Assembly (NCBI GenBank): GCA_963817735.1
Contig: CAWFPP010000016.1
Span: 165,731 to 229,730 of the forward strand
From: Bog-473 sp963817735
GTDB lineage: Bacteria > Actinomycetota > Acidimicrobiia > Acidimicrobiales > RAAP-2
Reading direction: 5' to 3'
DNA length: 64,000 nt
A program made the position numbers and the translations under genes. Under the pieces are notes generated by a model. The model was not told the origin of the DNA. It made no database searches and was given only the letters and a program-made list of their open reading frames with translations. Shown here in pieces: positions 42,742 through 51,864 of the stretch. Within the stretch, counting starts at the first letter, position 1. Each line of letters begins with the position of its first letter.

Positions 42742-43596
42742 ATGGATCTCGGTCGCGTCGGTGTGTGGTGGAGCGGCTCGTGGCGGGAGCCCGAGGAGCC
42801 GGCCACCGACGTCGCGGCCGAGCTCGAATCGCTCGGCTACGGGGCCTTGTGGTCGTCGGGCCGCTTCGACCCCGGGCTGTCGCCCCACTTCGAGAAGCTG
42901 CTGGCCTCGACCGACCATGTGGTTGTGGCCAGCGGCATCGTCAGCATCTGGACGGGTGCGCCCGAGGACATCGGCCCGGCGGTGGCCGGGCTCGAGGATC
43001 GGTTCCCGGACCGCTTCCTCCTCGGGCTCGGCGCCAGCCACGGGCCGATCGTGGCCGACTACACGCGGCCCTACTCCAAGATGGTGGCGTACCTCGACGC
43101 CCTCGATGTGCTCCCCACGGCGATCCCGCCGGAGCGGCGCGTCCTCGCTGCCCTCGGGCCCCGCATGCTCGAGCTCGCCGCGGCGCGGTCTGCCGGTGCC
43201 CATCCGTATTTCGTCCCGGTCGAGCACACGGCGCGCGCCAGGGCCATCCTCGGGCCCGGGCCCCTGTTGGCCCCCGAGGTCGCCGTCGTCCTCGAGACGG
43301 ATCCGGCCCGGGCCAGGGAGCTGGCGCGGGGGTACGCCCGCACCTATCTCGGTCTGCCCAACTACACCCAGAACCTGCGCACCTTCGGCTTCGGCGACGA
43401 GGACATGGAGGGTGGCGGGAGCGACCGGCTGATCGATGCCGTGATCCCCTGGGGTGACGTCGAGACGCTGGCGTCCGCCGTCGGCGCCCACCACGACGCC
43501 GGGGCAGACCACGTCTGCGTGCAGATCGTGGCGGACCGCCCGGCCTTCCCGCTGGACGAGTACCGCCAGCTCGCCGCGGCGCTCTTCGCCCGCTGA
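42742..43596 (+). CDS. LLM class (F420-dependent type) oxidoreductase
   Basis: It is a 284-residue luciferase-like oxidoreductase of the TIGR03620 type. The start is LGRVGVWWSGSWREPEEPATDVA, followed by FPDRFLLGLGASHGPIV and HVCVQIVADRPAFPLDEYRQLA near the end. F420 dependence is usual for this actinobacterial subgroup but is not proven by the sequence. The ATG at 42742 is preceded by two open but non-coding codon runs. It converges with rdgB, with 1 bp between the two stops. Confidence 0.9.
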   Translation: MDLGRVGVWWSGSWREPEEPATDVAAELESLGYGALWSSGRFDPGLSPHFEKLLASTDHVVVASGIVSIWTGAPEDIGPAVAGLEDRFPDRFLLGLGASHGPIVADYTRPYSKMVAYLDALDVLPTAIPPERRVLAALGPRMLELAAARSAGAHPYFVPVEHTARARAILGPGPLLAPEVAVVLETDPARARELARGYARTYLGLPNYTQNLRTFGFGDEDMEGGGSDRLIDAVIPWGDVETLASAVGAHHDAGADHVCVQIVADRPAFPLDEYRQLAAALFAR

Positions 43597-43597
43597 G

Positions 43598-44230
43598 TCA
43601 GGCGTCCTCCCGCCGGCGGGCCAGTTCGGCCGCCAGGGCGCGAAAGGCGCGGCCGCGATGCGACAGGGCGTCCTTCTCCTCGGGCCGCATCTCGGCGAAG
43701 GTGCGCCCGTCCGCCGCCGTCGGGTACGAAGACGGGGTCGTAGCCGAAGCCGTTCGTGCCGCGGCCGGCGGTGGCGATGGTCCCCGCGAGCACGCCCTCT
43801 GCCCATACCTCGGCCCCGTCCGGAAAGGCCACCAGCGCCACCGTCTTGAAACACGCTCGCCGCGCCCCCCTGCGTCGGCGCAGGCGGCCAGCTCACGCAG
43901 CAGCTTGGCCACGTTCTCCGCATAGGTGGCCTGCTCGCCGGCGTACCGGGCGGAAAAGACCCCGGGGGCGCCGGCGAGGGCGTCCACCTCCAGGCCGGTG
44001 TCGTCGGCCACCGCCGCCGTCCCCGTCGCCGCCACCAGCGCGCGCGCCTTCAGGCGGGCATTGCCGACGAGCGTGTCGGCGTCCTCCACCACCTCGGGGA
44101 CTGTGTCCGGCCGGGGCAGCAGCTCCACCGGCAAGGCGGCCGACAGCACGGCGACGATCTCCTTGACCTTGTCGGGGTTGGCCGATGCCAGCACGAGCCG
44201 CAATGGCCCGGTCGCACCCGGCCCGATCAC
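43598..44230 (-). pseudogene. rdgB: XTP/dITP diphosphatase (RdgB/HAM1), two compensating frameshifts
   Basis: It hydrolyses non-canonical purine nucleotides such as XTP and dITP to the monophosphates, protecting DNA. The N-terminal half is in frame: LVLASANPDKVKEI, then VADDTGLEVDALAGAPGVFSARYAGE. Near 43846 the sequence needs one extra T to read VFKTVALVAFPDGAEVW. The central block with GTIATAGRGTNGFGYDPVFVPD then runs in another frame. Near 43710-43720 one G must be removed to give PDGGDGRTFAEM and return to the first frame, which ends LSHRGRAFRALAAEL. With both fixes the protein is full length, about 210 aa. The GTG start overlaps the rph stop. Confidence 0.93.
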
Positions 44231-44994
44231 CGCCGGGGTGGTGGCTCGGCCAGGACCGCCTCCTGCATGTCGATCAGCTCGCCGATGCCACCCTCGGCCA
44301 GTCCGAGCAGCGTGTCCAGCTCACCCCGGGTGAAGGCCATCCCCTCGGCGGTCCCCTGCACCTCCACGTAACGCCCGGCCCCGGTCATGACGACGTTCAT
44401 GTCGACCTCGGCCCGGGAGTCCTCGGCGTAAGGCAGGTCGAGCATCGGCACGCCGTCGATGATGCCGACCGAGACGGCCGCCACCGAGTCGGTCAAAGGG
44501 TGCATGCCGATCGTCCCGGCCTGCACCAGTCTCGTGCAGGCGTCGTGCAGCGCGACGTAGGCGCCGCAGATGGATGCGGTGCGGGTGCCTCCGTCGGCCT
44601 GCAGCGCATCGCAGTCGACGGTGATCTGCACCTCGCCCAGCGTCACCAGATCGCACACGGCCCGCAACGAGCGGGCGATCAACCGCTGGATCTCCTGGGT
44701 CCGACCGGATTGCTTGCCCTTGGCCGCCTCCCGGGATGCCCGCTCGGGCGTCGAGCCCGGCAGCATGGAGTACTCGGCCGTGACCCAGCCGCGGCCGGTG
44801 CCTCGCATCCACGGCGGCACCCTTTCCTCCACCGACGCAGTGCACAGCACCTTGGTCTGCCCGAACGTCACCAGCACCGAGCCCGGGGCCATCACCGTGT
44901 AGTCACGATCGAAGCGCACGGGCCGCAACTGGTCGACGGCGCGCCCGTCCTGTCGCGCCGTGCGGGTCTCCCCGCTCACGTCTCGCTCTCCCAC
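44227..44994 (-). CDS. rph: Ribonuclease PH
   Basis: It is a phosphate-dependent 3'-5' exoribonuclease that trims tRNA 3' ends, working as a hexamer. The 255-residue protein has GSVLVTFGQTKVLCTASVEERVP, the phosphate-binding/active-site region RTQEIQRLIARSLRAVCDL, TVDCDALQADGGTRTASICGA and EVQGTAEGMAFTRGEL. The GTG at 44994 is preceded by GGAGGAG about 5 nt away. It is coupled to rdgB by a GTGA overlap, the common rph-rdgB pair in bacteria. Confidence 0.97.
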   Translation of the reverse strand: MGERDVSGETRTARQDGRAVDQLRPVRFDRDYTVMAPGSVLVTFGQTKVLCTASVEERVPPWMRGTGRGWVTAEYSMLPGSTPERASREAAKGKQSGRTQEIQRLIARSLRAVCDLVTLGEVQITVDCDALQADGGTRTASICGAYVALHDACTRLVQAGTIGMHPLTDSVAAVSVGIIDGVPMLDLPYAEDSRAEVDMNVVMTGAGRYVEVQGTAEGMAFTRGELDTLLGLAEGGIGELIDMQEAVLAEPPPRR

Positions 44995-45033
44995 TGCACT
45001 CCTCCCGTTCTCACCATCGACACCGTAGGCCAC

Positions 45034-45468
45034 TCAGTTGCCGTGGGCGAAGGCCTCCGGATAGGAGTGGGGCGAGATCTCCAGCGCGACGTCGACGTCG
45101 CGGTACGTCTTGAACTCCACCACGTTCCCGCTGGGGTCGGCGACCTTCGCCTTTGTCTGCTCGGTCGGCGCACCCTCGTCATCGGTCGAGACCGGCACCA
45201 CCCAGTCGACCCCGAGCGAAGTCAGGCGCGAGATGATGGCGTCGAAGTCGTCACGACCGAGCGTGACACCGAAATGACGCGAGCCCCCAGCCGTGAGGAC
45301 GGCCACCTCGTCCGGGCAGTCCTGCAGCGTGATCTGCATGCCGAAGAACCACACGTCGGTGAAGCCGGCGCGAGCACGACCGGACTGGCACCCGAGCGTG
45401 TGCACGTAGAAGTCGCGCGCCTCGTCGATGTCACGGACCGGGATGGAGAGGTGGAGGATGGGCTGCAT
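45034..45468 (-). CDS. VOC (glyoxalase/bleomycin-resistance) family protein
   Basis: It is a 144-residue vicinal oxygen chelate-fold protein with LHLSIPVRDIDEARDFYVHTLG, then HFGVTLGRDDFDAIISRLTSLGV and KAKVADPSGNVVEFKTYRD. The metal-ligand positions His7 and a Glu in VVEFK are present. The fold includes dioxygenases, lyases and resistance proteins; no specific function can be given. The ATG at 45468 is used; a GTG one codon upstream is possible. Confidence 0.88.
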   Translation of the reverse strand: MQPILHLSIPVRDIDEARDFYVHTLGCQSGRARAGFTDVWFFGMQITLQDCPDEVAVLTAGGSRHFGVTLGRDDFDAIISRLTSLGVDWVVPVSTDDEGAPTEQTKAKVADPSGNVVEFKTYRDVDVALEISPHSYPEAFAHGN

Positions 45469-45541
45469 CACCCAATTCTATGACGGTGCCGTCACCGCTT
45501 CCCCGTCCCGACCACGCCGCTTGCCGCCCAGCCCGCTCCAC

Positions 45542-47546
45542 TCAGGCCCGGCCGGCCGCGAAGAGGACGCAACGGGACATGGTCAGCGGCTTGGTGCGCT
45601 GGCCCGGCGACGCGGCGAAGGCGCGGCACGACGACAAGGTGATACCCGTGGTGGGCTGCGCCAACGGCTGCCCCGGTTGCAACGTCCACACCCAGGCCCG
45701 TTGCTCGTAGACGGGCAACGTGCCCAGGGCGGCGGTGAAGAACCCGGACGCGTAGACGGGATCGCGACTGGCCCCGGCGATGACCACCTGGTCCACCTGC
45801 CAGGCCCGCAGGGCGCTCCGCACCGCCGCCAGCTGGGAGGGTGTCCCCGATGGCAGCGCCGGACCGCCGATCGTCAGGTCGGCGAGGATGCGGCGGGCCG
45901 ACCCCGGGGGGCCGGAGCCGACCGGACCCCCGGTCGCGTCGGGAGTCTTGAGCGCGGCGCCGGCCAGCCGGAAGCGCATGTCCTGCATGGCCTGCCACAG
46001 CATGGGCTGCGCCGAGCCTGAGACGGCGAAGGGAACCGTCAGCACCACGTTGCCGGCCGCCGGCGGCGCCGCGGCGCGCAGGTACGGCGGCGTGTGGACC
46101 CGCACCACATGGAGCGGCGCGTCGAAGGTCACGAAGACCGGCACCACGGCCACGACCCCCACGGCGAAGGTGGCCGCACCCGTGAGGGCGGCGCGGTGCC
46201 TCGTCGTCCACGAGCCGCTGCGCCCGAGGGCACCGTGGAGCGCGTCGAGACCGACGGCGAGGAGGAAGGCGAGGAAAAGGGTCAGCAACGGGACGAACTG
46301 ATCCGGGAGGATCTCCTTCAGGACCGGCCACGTCGACAGGAGGCGCCAGGGCAGCCACGGGTGCCCGAGCCAGGCCGGCCCGCTGATCAGATAGGCCCCG
46401 AGCGCCAGCCAGAAGGTCGCGGCCGCCAGGAGGAGCAGCAGCCAGGTCAGCGGGCGCCGGCGCCCGGCGACGACGGAGCCCACCGCGGCCAGCGCCACAC
46501 CCCAGCCTACGAAGTCACCCGGCGGCCCGTTGCGACCCAGGTAGCCGCCGAAGCGGATGAGGCCGTTGGCGCGCGCCCCGTACGCACCGGGCACGAGCAG
46601 GCCCGACAGCGGCACCCCGGAGATCGGCGCCAAGGCGAACAACACGCCGGACACCGCCTGGGGCCCGGTCAATCCGTACCAGGCGGGGTACGCCAGCACC
46701 ACCACCGTCACGCCGGCGGCGAGGCCCAGCGCGGGCAGGGCGTGCCCGGCCCGCGGGCGGAGCTGGCGCCAGCCGACCACCATGACCGCCACCAGCCCGA
46801 CGGCGCCCAGGAGGAGACACATGACCAGGATCTCGGGCGAAATCGAAGAATTGCGCCACCAGGAGCCCGGCGAGCAGGAGGCCGTCGCGACGGACCGAAT
46901 GCTCCTGCCGGATGACGATCTCGTGCAGCGTGGTGAAGAGGAACGGCGGGATCACCAGGACCGTGACCGACACGTGGCCGAAGGTGAGCGACGTGACGAT
47001 GGCCGACGAGTAGCCGAACACCAGTGCCGCCGGGACGGCGCCCACCCTCCAGCTGACGAGCGGGCGGATGGCGGCGAAGCAGGCCCAGGCGCTCAGCGCC
47101 GGCGCCAGCGTCAGTGCGACGTTGGTGGCGCTGACGGGACCGAAGAGCCACGTGACGGGAGCCAGGACGACGCCGACCAGCGGCCCCGAGGTGTTGGAGA
47201 GCAGGTTGGCCCCGTGGGGCACGTTGACCGCACCCGAGAAGAAGATGCTGTGCAGATGGGCGATGGCCCAGGCGGGCCAGGCCATGAACCAGACCTCCTG
47301 CGCCGGGTCGCCGCAGCCGCAGGTGAGCGCCGACGCCGGGTGACCGGACCAGACGTGCCACCACAGGACGACGGCGGGCACCGTGAAGCAGACGAGCGCC
47401 GCGGCGTGGAAGCCGACTGTGCGCAGAGCCCGCACGGCGCGGCCGGGGTGGTCCGGCGGGTCAGTCCGCTCCGAATCCGGCACGCCGGCGGGGTCTTCGG
47501 TGTCTCCCGAGATGGCGTCGTGCACCGGGTGCGTCGCCATCTCCAT
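45542..47546 (-). pseudogene. Multi-pass membrane protein, glycosyltransferase-like, one frameshift
   Basis: It is a paralogue of the membrane protein at 25664-27523 (shared EVWFMAWPAWAIAHLHS, LVSWRVGAVPAALVFGYSSAIVTS, and the ASRDP-type C-terminal domain). It has about ten spans and a final extracytoplasmic region with SVSGSAQPMLWQAMQDMRFR, matching SDDSGMLWQAMAQMQFR in the first copy. The frame breaks at about 46844. Removing one base changes AQFFDFARDPGHV to AQFFISPEILVMCLLLG, which matches AEFYISTESFASLAV in the paralogue. With that fix it is about 667 residues. It is divergent from the FAD oxidoreductase. Confidence 0.75.
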
Positions 47547-47625
47547 CCCGCTCGTCACTGGCGGTGAGCGTACCGCCGCGCCCTTCTTGCCCGGGACGGG
47601 GGGCCCCGTTCCTATGATCGGCGTC

Positions 47626-48774
47626 ATGCCCGACAAGCGCCGCTGCATCGTGGTCGGCGCGGGCCTGCTCGGTCTGTCCAGCGCGTGGGCGCTGGCCCGG
47701 CGGGGCTGGAGCGCGGTCGTCCTCGAAGCGGCGGGGTCACCCGGCCACGAGCGCTCCGGCTCGAAGGGAGACGCCCGCATCTTCCGTCTGGGTTATCCCG
47801 AACCGCACTACGTCGACATGGCCGTCCGCGCCCGCGCCCGCTGGCACGACCTCGAAGCGGCCACCGGTCAGAAGCTTCTCGACGTCACCGGCCAGGTGAC
47901 CTCGGGCGACGAGGCGACGGTCCACGCCATCGCCGGGGCCCTGACGGCGGCGGGTGCGCCCGTCGAGCAGATTTCGGCCGGCGAAGCGGCGCGGCGCTTC
48001 CCCGGGATCTCCGTCAAGGGAACAGCACTGGTCGAACCGGACTCGGGCGTGCTGGCGGCCGACGCCTGCCTGCACGCGCTGCGCCTGGCGGGCGGCTTCG
48101 AGGTCCGCACCGGCAACGCCGTGACTTCGCTCCACCAGGAGCCGGCCTCCGTCACCGTCGAGACCGCAGACGGCACCACCCTCGGGGCGGAAGTCGTGGT
48201 CGACTGCGCCGGCGCCGCCTCGCTCGGGCTCCTCGACGTCGCCACCCCGGCCGCGGCCGCGCCCTCGCTCCCCCAGGTGGCCTATTTCGCGCCGCGGAGG
48301 CGCGACGCCGTCCCACCGGTCTTCATCGAATGGGGCGACACCATGGTCTACGGGTTGCCCGTGCCGCCGGGCGGGCCCCATGCGGGCAGCTACAAGGTGT
48401 CCCACCACACGCCGGGCTCCACCCTCGGTGCCTTCGATCCGTCCGACCCGGCTCCACTCGGGACCGACGACACCGCCCTCCTGTCACTGCTGACCGACGC
48501 CGTGGCGCGCCTGTTGCCTTCGCTCACTCCCGAGCCGGTGGCCACCGAGCGTTGCGTCTACGACAACTCCGCCGACACCGACTTCGTCCTCGACCGGGTG
48601 GGCCGGATCGTCGTCGGGTGTGGCACCAGCGGGCACGCGTTCAAGTTCGGCCCGCTCCTCGGCGAAGTGCTCGCGGACCTGGCCGAGGAACGGCGCCCGC
48701 CGCTGGACCTGGGGCGCTTCAGCTTGCGGCGCTTCCCACCGCTCCGAGACGAGGCTGCACCGTCGTCCCGGTAG
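47626..48774 (+). CDS. FAD-dependent oxidoreductase (DAO/sarcosine oxidase-like)
   Basis: It is a 382-residue DAO-fold oxidase with the FAD dinucleotide motif CIVVGAGLLGLSSAWALARRGWS (6-28), SGSKGDARIFRLGYPEPHYVDMA, WGDTMVYGLPVPPGG and the C-terminal GRIVVGCGTSGHAFKFGPLLGEVLADL. The HAFKFGP motif is typical of monomeric sarcosine oxidase/N-methyl-L-tryptophan oxidase-like flavoproteins, which bind FAD covalently through a cysteine at this point, although no equivalent Cys is placed with certainty here. The ATG at 47626 is preferred; 47614 is possible. Confidence 0.9.
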   Translation: MPDKRRCIVVGAGLLGLSSAWALARRGWSAVVLEAAGSPGHERSGSKGDARIFRLGYPEPHYVDMAVRARARWHDLEAATGQKLLDVTGQVTSGDEATVHAIAGALTAAGAPVEQISAGEAARRFPGISVKGTALVEPDSGVLAADACLHALRLAGGFEVRTGNAVTSLHQEPASVTVETADGTTLGAEVVVDCAGAASLGLLDVATPAAAAPSLPQVAYFAPRRRDAVPPVFIEWGDTMVYGLPVPPGGPHAGSYKVSHHTPGSTLGAFDPSDPAPLGTDDTALLSLLTDAVARLLPSLTPEPVATERCVYDNSADTDFVLDRVGRIVVGCGTSGHAFKFGPLLGEVLADLAEERRPPLDLGRFSLRRFPPLRDEAAPSSR

Positions 48775-48783
48775 GTTGCACGG

Positions 48784-49320
48784 GTGCCCCGGTATGTGGC
48801 CCTGCTCCGAAGCGTCAACGTCGCCGGCCACGGCCGCGTCGCCATGGACGAGCTGCGCGCCTCCTTCGACGCCCTGGGCTACACGGGTGTCACGACCTAC
48901 ATCCAGACAGGCAACGTCCTCTTCACGGCTGGGTCCCGGAGCGAAGCCGTCGCAGCCGCCATCGAGCAGCGTTTGGCCGAGGATTTCGGGGACTCGCCGG
49001 CCGTGCTGGTGCGCAGCGTGGCCGAGCTGCAACGAGTCGGCACCTCGAGCCCCTACGCCAAGGCGGGTGCGGACCCGGCACGTCACCACGTGACGTTCCT
49101 GGCGACGTTGCCGCCCCAGGCCGCCCTGGACGCGCTCAGCCTCCCGCCGAGCGGCCGAGACGAGCTGGTCATCGCCGGCAAGGAGATCTACGTTCACACC
49201 CCGGACGGCTACGCCAACACCAAGTACACCGGGACCTTCTTGGAGCGGCGGCTCGGCGTCGTCAGCACGACGAGGAACTGGAACACGGTGACGAAGCTGT
49301 GCGAAATGGCCAAACGCTGA
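48784..49320 (+). CDS. DUF1697 family protein
   Basis: It is a 178-residue DUF1697 protein with the family pattern RYVALLRSVNVAGHGRVAMDELRASFDALGYTGVTTYIQTGNVLF, PAVLVRSVAELQRV and a Y-A-N-T-K-Y-T-G-T-F-L-E-R-R-L-G-V-V-S-T-T-R-N-W-N-T-V-x-K-L end. The family is common in actinobacteria and has no known function. Its GTG start lies 9 nt after the FAD oxidoreductase stop, so the genes are probably co-transcribed. Confidence 0.93.
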   Translation: MPRYVALLRSVNVAGHGRVAMDELRASFDALGYTGVTTYIQTGNVLFTAGSRSEAVAAAIEQRLAEDFGDSPAVLVRSVAELQRVGTSSPYAKAGADPARHHVTFLATLPPQAALDALSLPPSGRDELVIAGKEIYVHTPDGYANTKYTGTFLERRLGVVSTTRNWNTVTKLCEMAKR

Positions 49321-49329
49321 GTCCGACCT

Positions 49330-49351
49330 CTCCCGACGACGCAGTCGGGAG
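49330..49351. terminator. Perfect 8-bp hairpin after DUF1697
   Basis: CTCCCGAC and GTCGGGAG enclose a 6-nt loop (GACGCA), beginning 9 bp after the DUF1697 stop codon. There is no T-run. Confidence 0.6.
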
Positions 49352-49486
49352 GCCCTACTCCCAGGTGGCCAATGGAGGAGGCGTGTCCGCCGGAGGCGCC
49401 TCGAAGGCTGCCAGTGGCTTGGCGAGCTCGGTCCGGGCAAACGGGCGCAGCTCGGGAGAGTCATCTCTGCCGGGTTTGCGGGCGTG

Positions 49487-49515
49487 GACGGCTGACTCCG
49501 GTGGGCCGTCTTTTC
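49487..49515 (+). terminator. Rho-independent terminator
   Basis: GACGGC and GCCGTC enclose a 12-nt loop, followed at once by TTTTCTGT on the plus strand. The T-run makes it the best rho-independent terminator in the window for transcripts coming from the FAD oxidoreductase side. Confidence 0.65.
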
Positions 49516-49773
49516 TGTGTCGATCACTCAGGTTGGTGGTAGAACCCAGTCCGTCGACACCGACTCCAACCGCTGGCTCGCCCATTCCCCGGTGTCGGCG
49601 GGACAGAGCTCACTCTTGAGCACTGAGGGCCCGGAAGCCGCTCACCCGAATTGTGGAGCGCTTGACATTCCGGCGCCCGTGGGAACCCAGACGCGTGACG
49701 GGCGCACCTCAAGGAGGTACCGTCCCTGGGCCCGGGGGTTACGGGAAATTGGCGAAACGGGGTGGTGGCGGTG

Positions 49774-50457
49774 ATGGAAGGGTCGGGCGTGCGCCGGGCG
49801 CAGAACGACAGAACTCCGGGCTGGCACCCGGACCACATCAACCCGAACCTGCAGCGGTATTGGGACGGCTCGGAATGGACGGCCACCCGCCGCTGGGTGG
49901 CCGGCAAATGGAACGACGAGTCCACTCCGGCGGCCGAACCGTTGACGATGCCGCCGGGCGCCCACCCCCACGCGCGGCCCGCCCCATTCGGGACGGCAGC
50001 GAGCGCGCGACGCACAGCCACTGTGACGGCGGCGACGGGGGGGTTGATGCTCTCGAGCGTGTTACTGATCGTCGGCTCGTTCACCCCATGGGCGACGCTG
50101 TCCGTTGCCGGTCTGAGCCTCTCGGTATCGGGCACGGACATCTCGATCTCACACCAGTTCTTGGTGAACGGCTGGTTCACCCTGACCGCCGGAGGCCTTC
50201 TCTTCATTCTGGCGTGCATGATCGTGAGCTCCGGTGACGCCTTGTTCCACTCGTTGGCCGTCCTGATCTCGCTGCTTGCCGCGGCGTTCGGCATCTACGC
50301 GCTCGTGCGAATCCTGCAATCGATCTCGCGGGCGCCGCTGGGCGCGTTCGCGATCCGTGCGATCGAACCCAATGCCAGCGTCGGTTGGGGGCTCATCGTG
50401 CTCCTCGTCGGAGCAGCCGGCGCCGTCCTCTGCGCAGTCGGCGGGAGCCGCGAGTAG
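49774..50457 (+). CDS. DUF2510 membrane protein
   Basis: It is a 227-residue protein. The N-terminal DUF2510 module, PGWHPDHINPNLQRYWDGSEWTA, is a short Trp-rich motif common in actinobacterial membrane proteins. After a linker, four hydrophobic spans follow: GGLMLSSVLLIVGSF, FTLTAGGLLFILACMIV, SLAVLISLLAAAFGIYALV and GWGLIVLLVGAAGAVLCAVGG. No function is known. The ATG at 49774 is used; GTG codons at 49762 and 49771 are close by. Confidence 0.8.
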   Translation: MEGSGVRRAQNDRTPGWHPDHINPNLQRYWDGSEWTATRRWVAGKWNDESTPAAEPLTMPPGAHPHARPAPFGTAASARRTATVTAATGGLMLSSVLLIVGSFTPWATLSVAGLSLSVSGTDISISHQFLVNGWFTLTAGGLLFILACMIVSSGDALFHSLAVLISLLAAAFGIYALVRILQSISRAPLGAFAIRAIEPNASVGWGLIVLLVGAAGAVLCAVGGSRE

Positions 50458-50490
50458 CAGGCGGGCGGGCAACCCGACGCACCCGCTCCG

Positions 50491-51459
50491 CTAGAAGTAG
50501 ATGATCTCCTTGGCCCGCTCGGTGACCTCGTCGAGATCGCCCGTCCAGGCCCCGGTGGAGAGGTACTTCCAGCCGCCGTCGGCGGAGACCACCACAATGG
50601 AGGCCGCCTCGCCCTCGGGCAGCGACGCCGCGCACTTGACGGCGCCGGCCAGGGCCGCCCCCGTCGAGATCCCGGCAAAGATCCCCACCTCGGTCAGGCG
50701 CCGCGTCCACTCGATGGACTCGCGAGGCCGCACCACCGTCTTACGGTCCAGCAGCTCGGCGCCACCCATGTTCTCGAAGATGGGTGGGATGTACCCGTCA
50801 TCGAGGTTGCGCAGCCCGTCGACCATCTCCCCCGCGGGGGGCTCGACGGCCCAGATCTGCACTGCATCACCCAGCTTCTCGCGCAGGAACCGTCCCACGC
50901 CGAGCAGGGTCCCCGACGTCCCCAGCCCCGCCACGAAATGCGTGATGCCGGGGCAGTCCCGCAGGATCTCCGGGCCCGTGCCCTCGTAGTGCGCCTTCGG
51001 GTTGGCCGGGTTGCCGTACTGGTAGAGGAAGACCCATTCGGGGTGCTCCCGGGCCAGGGCCCGGGCCATGCGCACCGCGCCGTTGGAGCCCTCGGTGCCC
51101 GGTGACTCGATGATCTCCGCGCCCCACAGCTCCAGGAGCTGGCGGCGCTCCAGCGACACGTTGGTCGGCATGACCACCTTCAAGGTGTAGCCCTTGACCC
51201 GGCAGACCATGGCGAGTCCGATGCCGGTGTTGCCCGAGGTCGGTTCCATGAGGACCTGGTCCGGCTTCCCCGGCACCAGCACGCCGGACCGCTCGGCGTC
51301 CTCGACCAGCGAGAGCGCCACCCGGTCTTTCACCGATCCACCCGGGTTCTGCCCCTCGAGCTTTATGAAGATGCCCGCCGCAGGGTTCGGGCTGAGCGAA
51401 CTGATATCGATCAGGGGCGTGTTGCCGATGAGGTCGAGGACCGTTGGGTACAAGGTCAT
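50491..51459 (-). CDS. cysM: Cysteine synthase CysM (CysO-dependent)
   Basis: It is a 322-residue PLP-dependent synthase. Lys44 in GGSVKDR holds PLP; PTSGNTGIGLAMV binds substrate carboxylate and GLGTSGTLLGVGRFL binds the PLP phosphate. In Mycobacterium, CysM uses O-phosphoserine and sulfur from thiocarboxylated CysO. The adjacent cysO and mec genes strongly point to this route and not to the classical sulfide route. The ATG is at 51459. The gap to cysO is 21 bp. Confidence 0.95.
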   Translation of the reverse strand: MTLYPTVLDLIGNTPLIDISSLSPNPAAGIFIKLEGQNPGGSVKDRVALSLVEDAERSGVLVPGKPDQVLMEPTSGNTGIGLAMVCRVKGYTLKVVMPTNVSLERRQLLELWGAEIIESPGTEGSNGAVRMARALAREHPEWVFLYQYGNPANPKAHYEGTGPEILRDCPGITHFVAGLGTSGTLLGVGRFLREKLGDAVQIWAVEPPAGEMVDGLRNLDDGYIPPIFENMGGAELLDRKTVVRPRESIEWTRRLTEVGIFAGISTGAALAGAVKCAASLPEGEAASIVVVSADGGWKYLSTGAWTGDLDEVTERAKEIIYF

Positions 51460-51480
51460 GCCGGCGAGCTCCGGATGGAG

Positions 51481-51756
51481 TCAGCCCCCGGCCACGGCCG
51501 GAAGGATCGAAACCTCGGCGCCGTCCGGGACCGGCGTGTCCAGGCCCTGCAGGTACCGCACGTCGTCGTCGTTCACGTAGATGTTCACGAACTTGTGCAG
51601 GGTGCCCTCGTCGGTGAGGACCTGGCCCGCCATGCCCGGGTACTCCGCGACGAGCTTGGAGAGGACTTCGCCGATGGTGGCCCCGTCCACGCTGACAGAG
51701 GAGGATCCCCCCGCCTGGTTGCGCAGGACGGTCGGTAGGCGGACTTCGACGGCCAC
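51481..51756 (-). CDS. cysO: Sulfur-carrier protein CysO (ThiS/MoaD family)
   Basis: It is a 91-residue ubiquitin-like sulfur carrier ending in Gly-Gly (VAGG), the site of C-terminal thiocarboxylation. Visible features are VEVRLPTVLRNQAGGSSSVSV, VSKLVAEYPGM, VNIYVNDDDVRYLQGLDTPV and GAEVSILPAVAGG. It carries sulfide to CysM, where cysteine is formed on it and later released by Mec. It must be adenylylated by a MoeB/MoeZ-like enzyme, which is not in the window. Confidence 0.95.
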   Translation of the reverse strand: MAVEVRLPTVLRNQAGGSSSVSVDGATIGEVLSKLVAEYPGMAGQVLTDEGTLHKFVNIYVNDDDVRYLQGLDTPVPDGAEVSILPAVAGG

Positions 51757-51864
51757 TGGGCCTCCTCGCTCGGGTCGGACGACGAGCCCGGCCGCCTCAC
51801 GGGCCGGCCGAGCCGATTGTTGACTGATTCAGTAACGATTCTACAAGGCGCCGGTCGACGCCCC

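Larger units (their letters stand above)
49321..49773. other. 453-bp intergenic region with two terminator hairpins
   Basis: This gap follows DUF1697 and precedes a DUF2510 protein. It has two hairpins (49330-49351 and 49487-49515). No gene or clear promoter is visible; the small open frames are not family-like. Confidence 0.6.
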
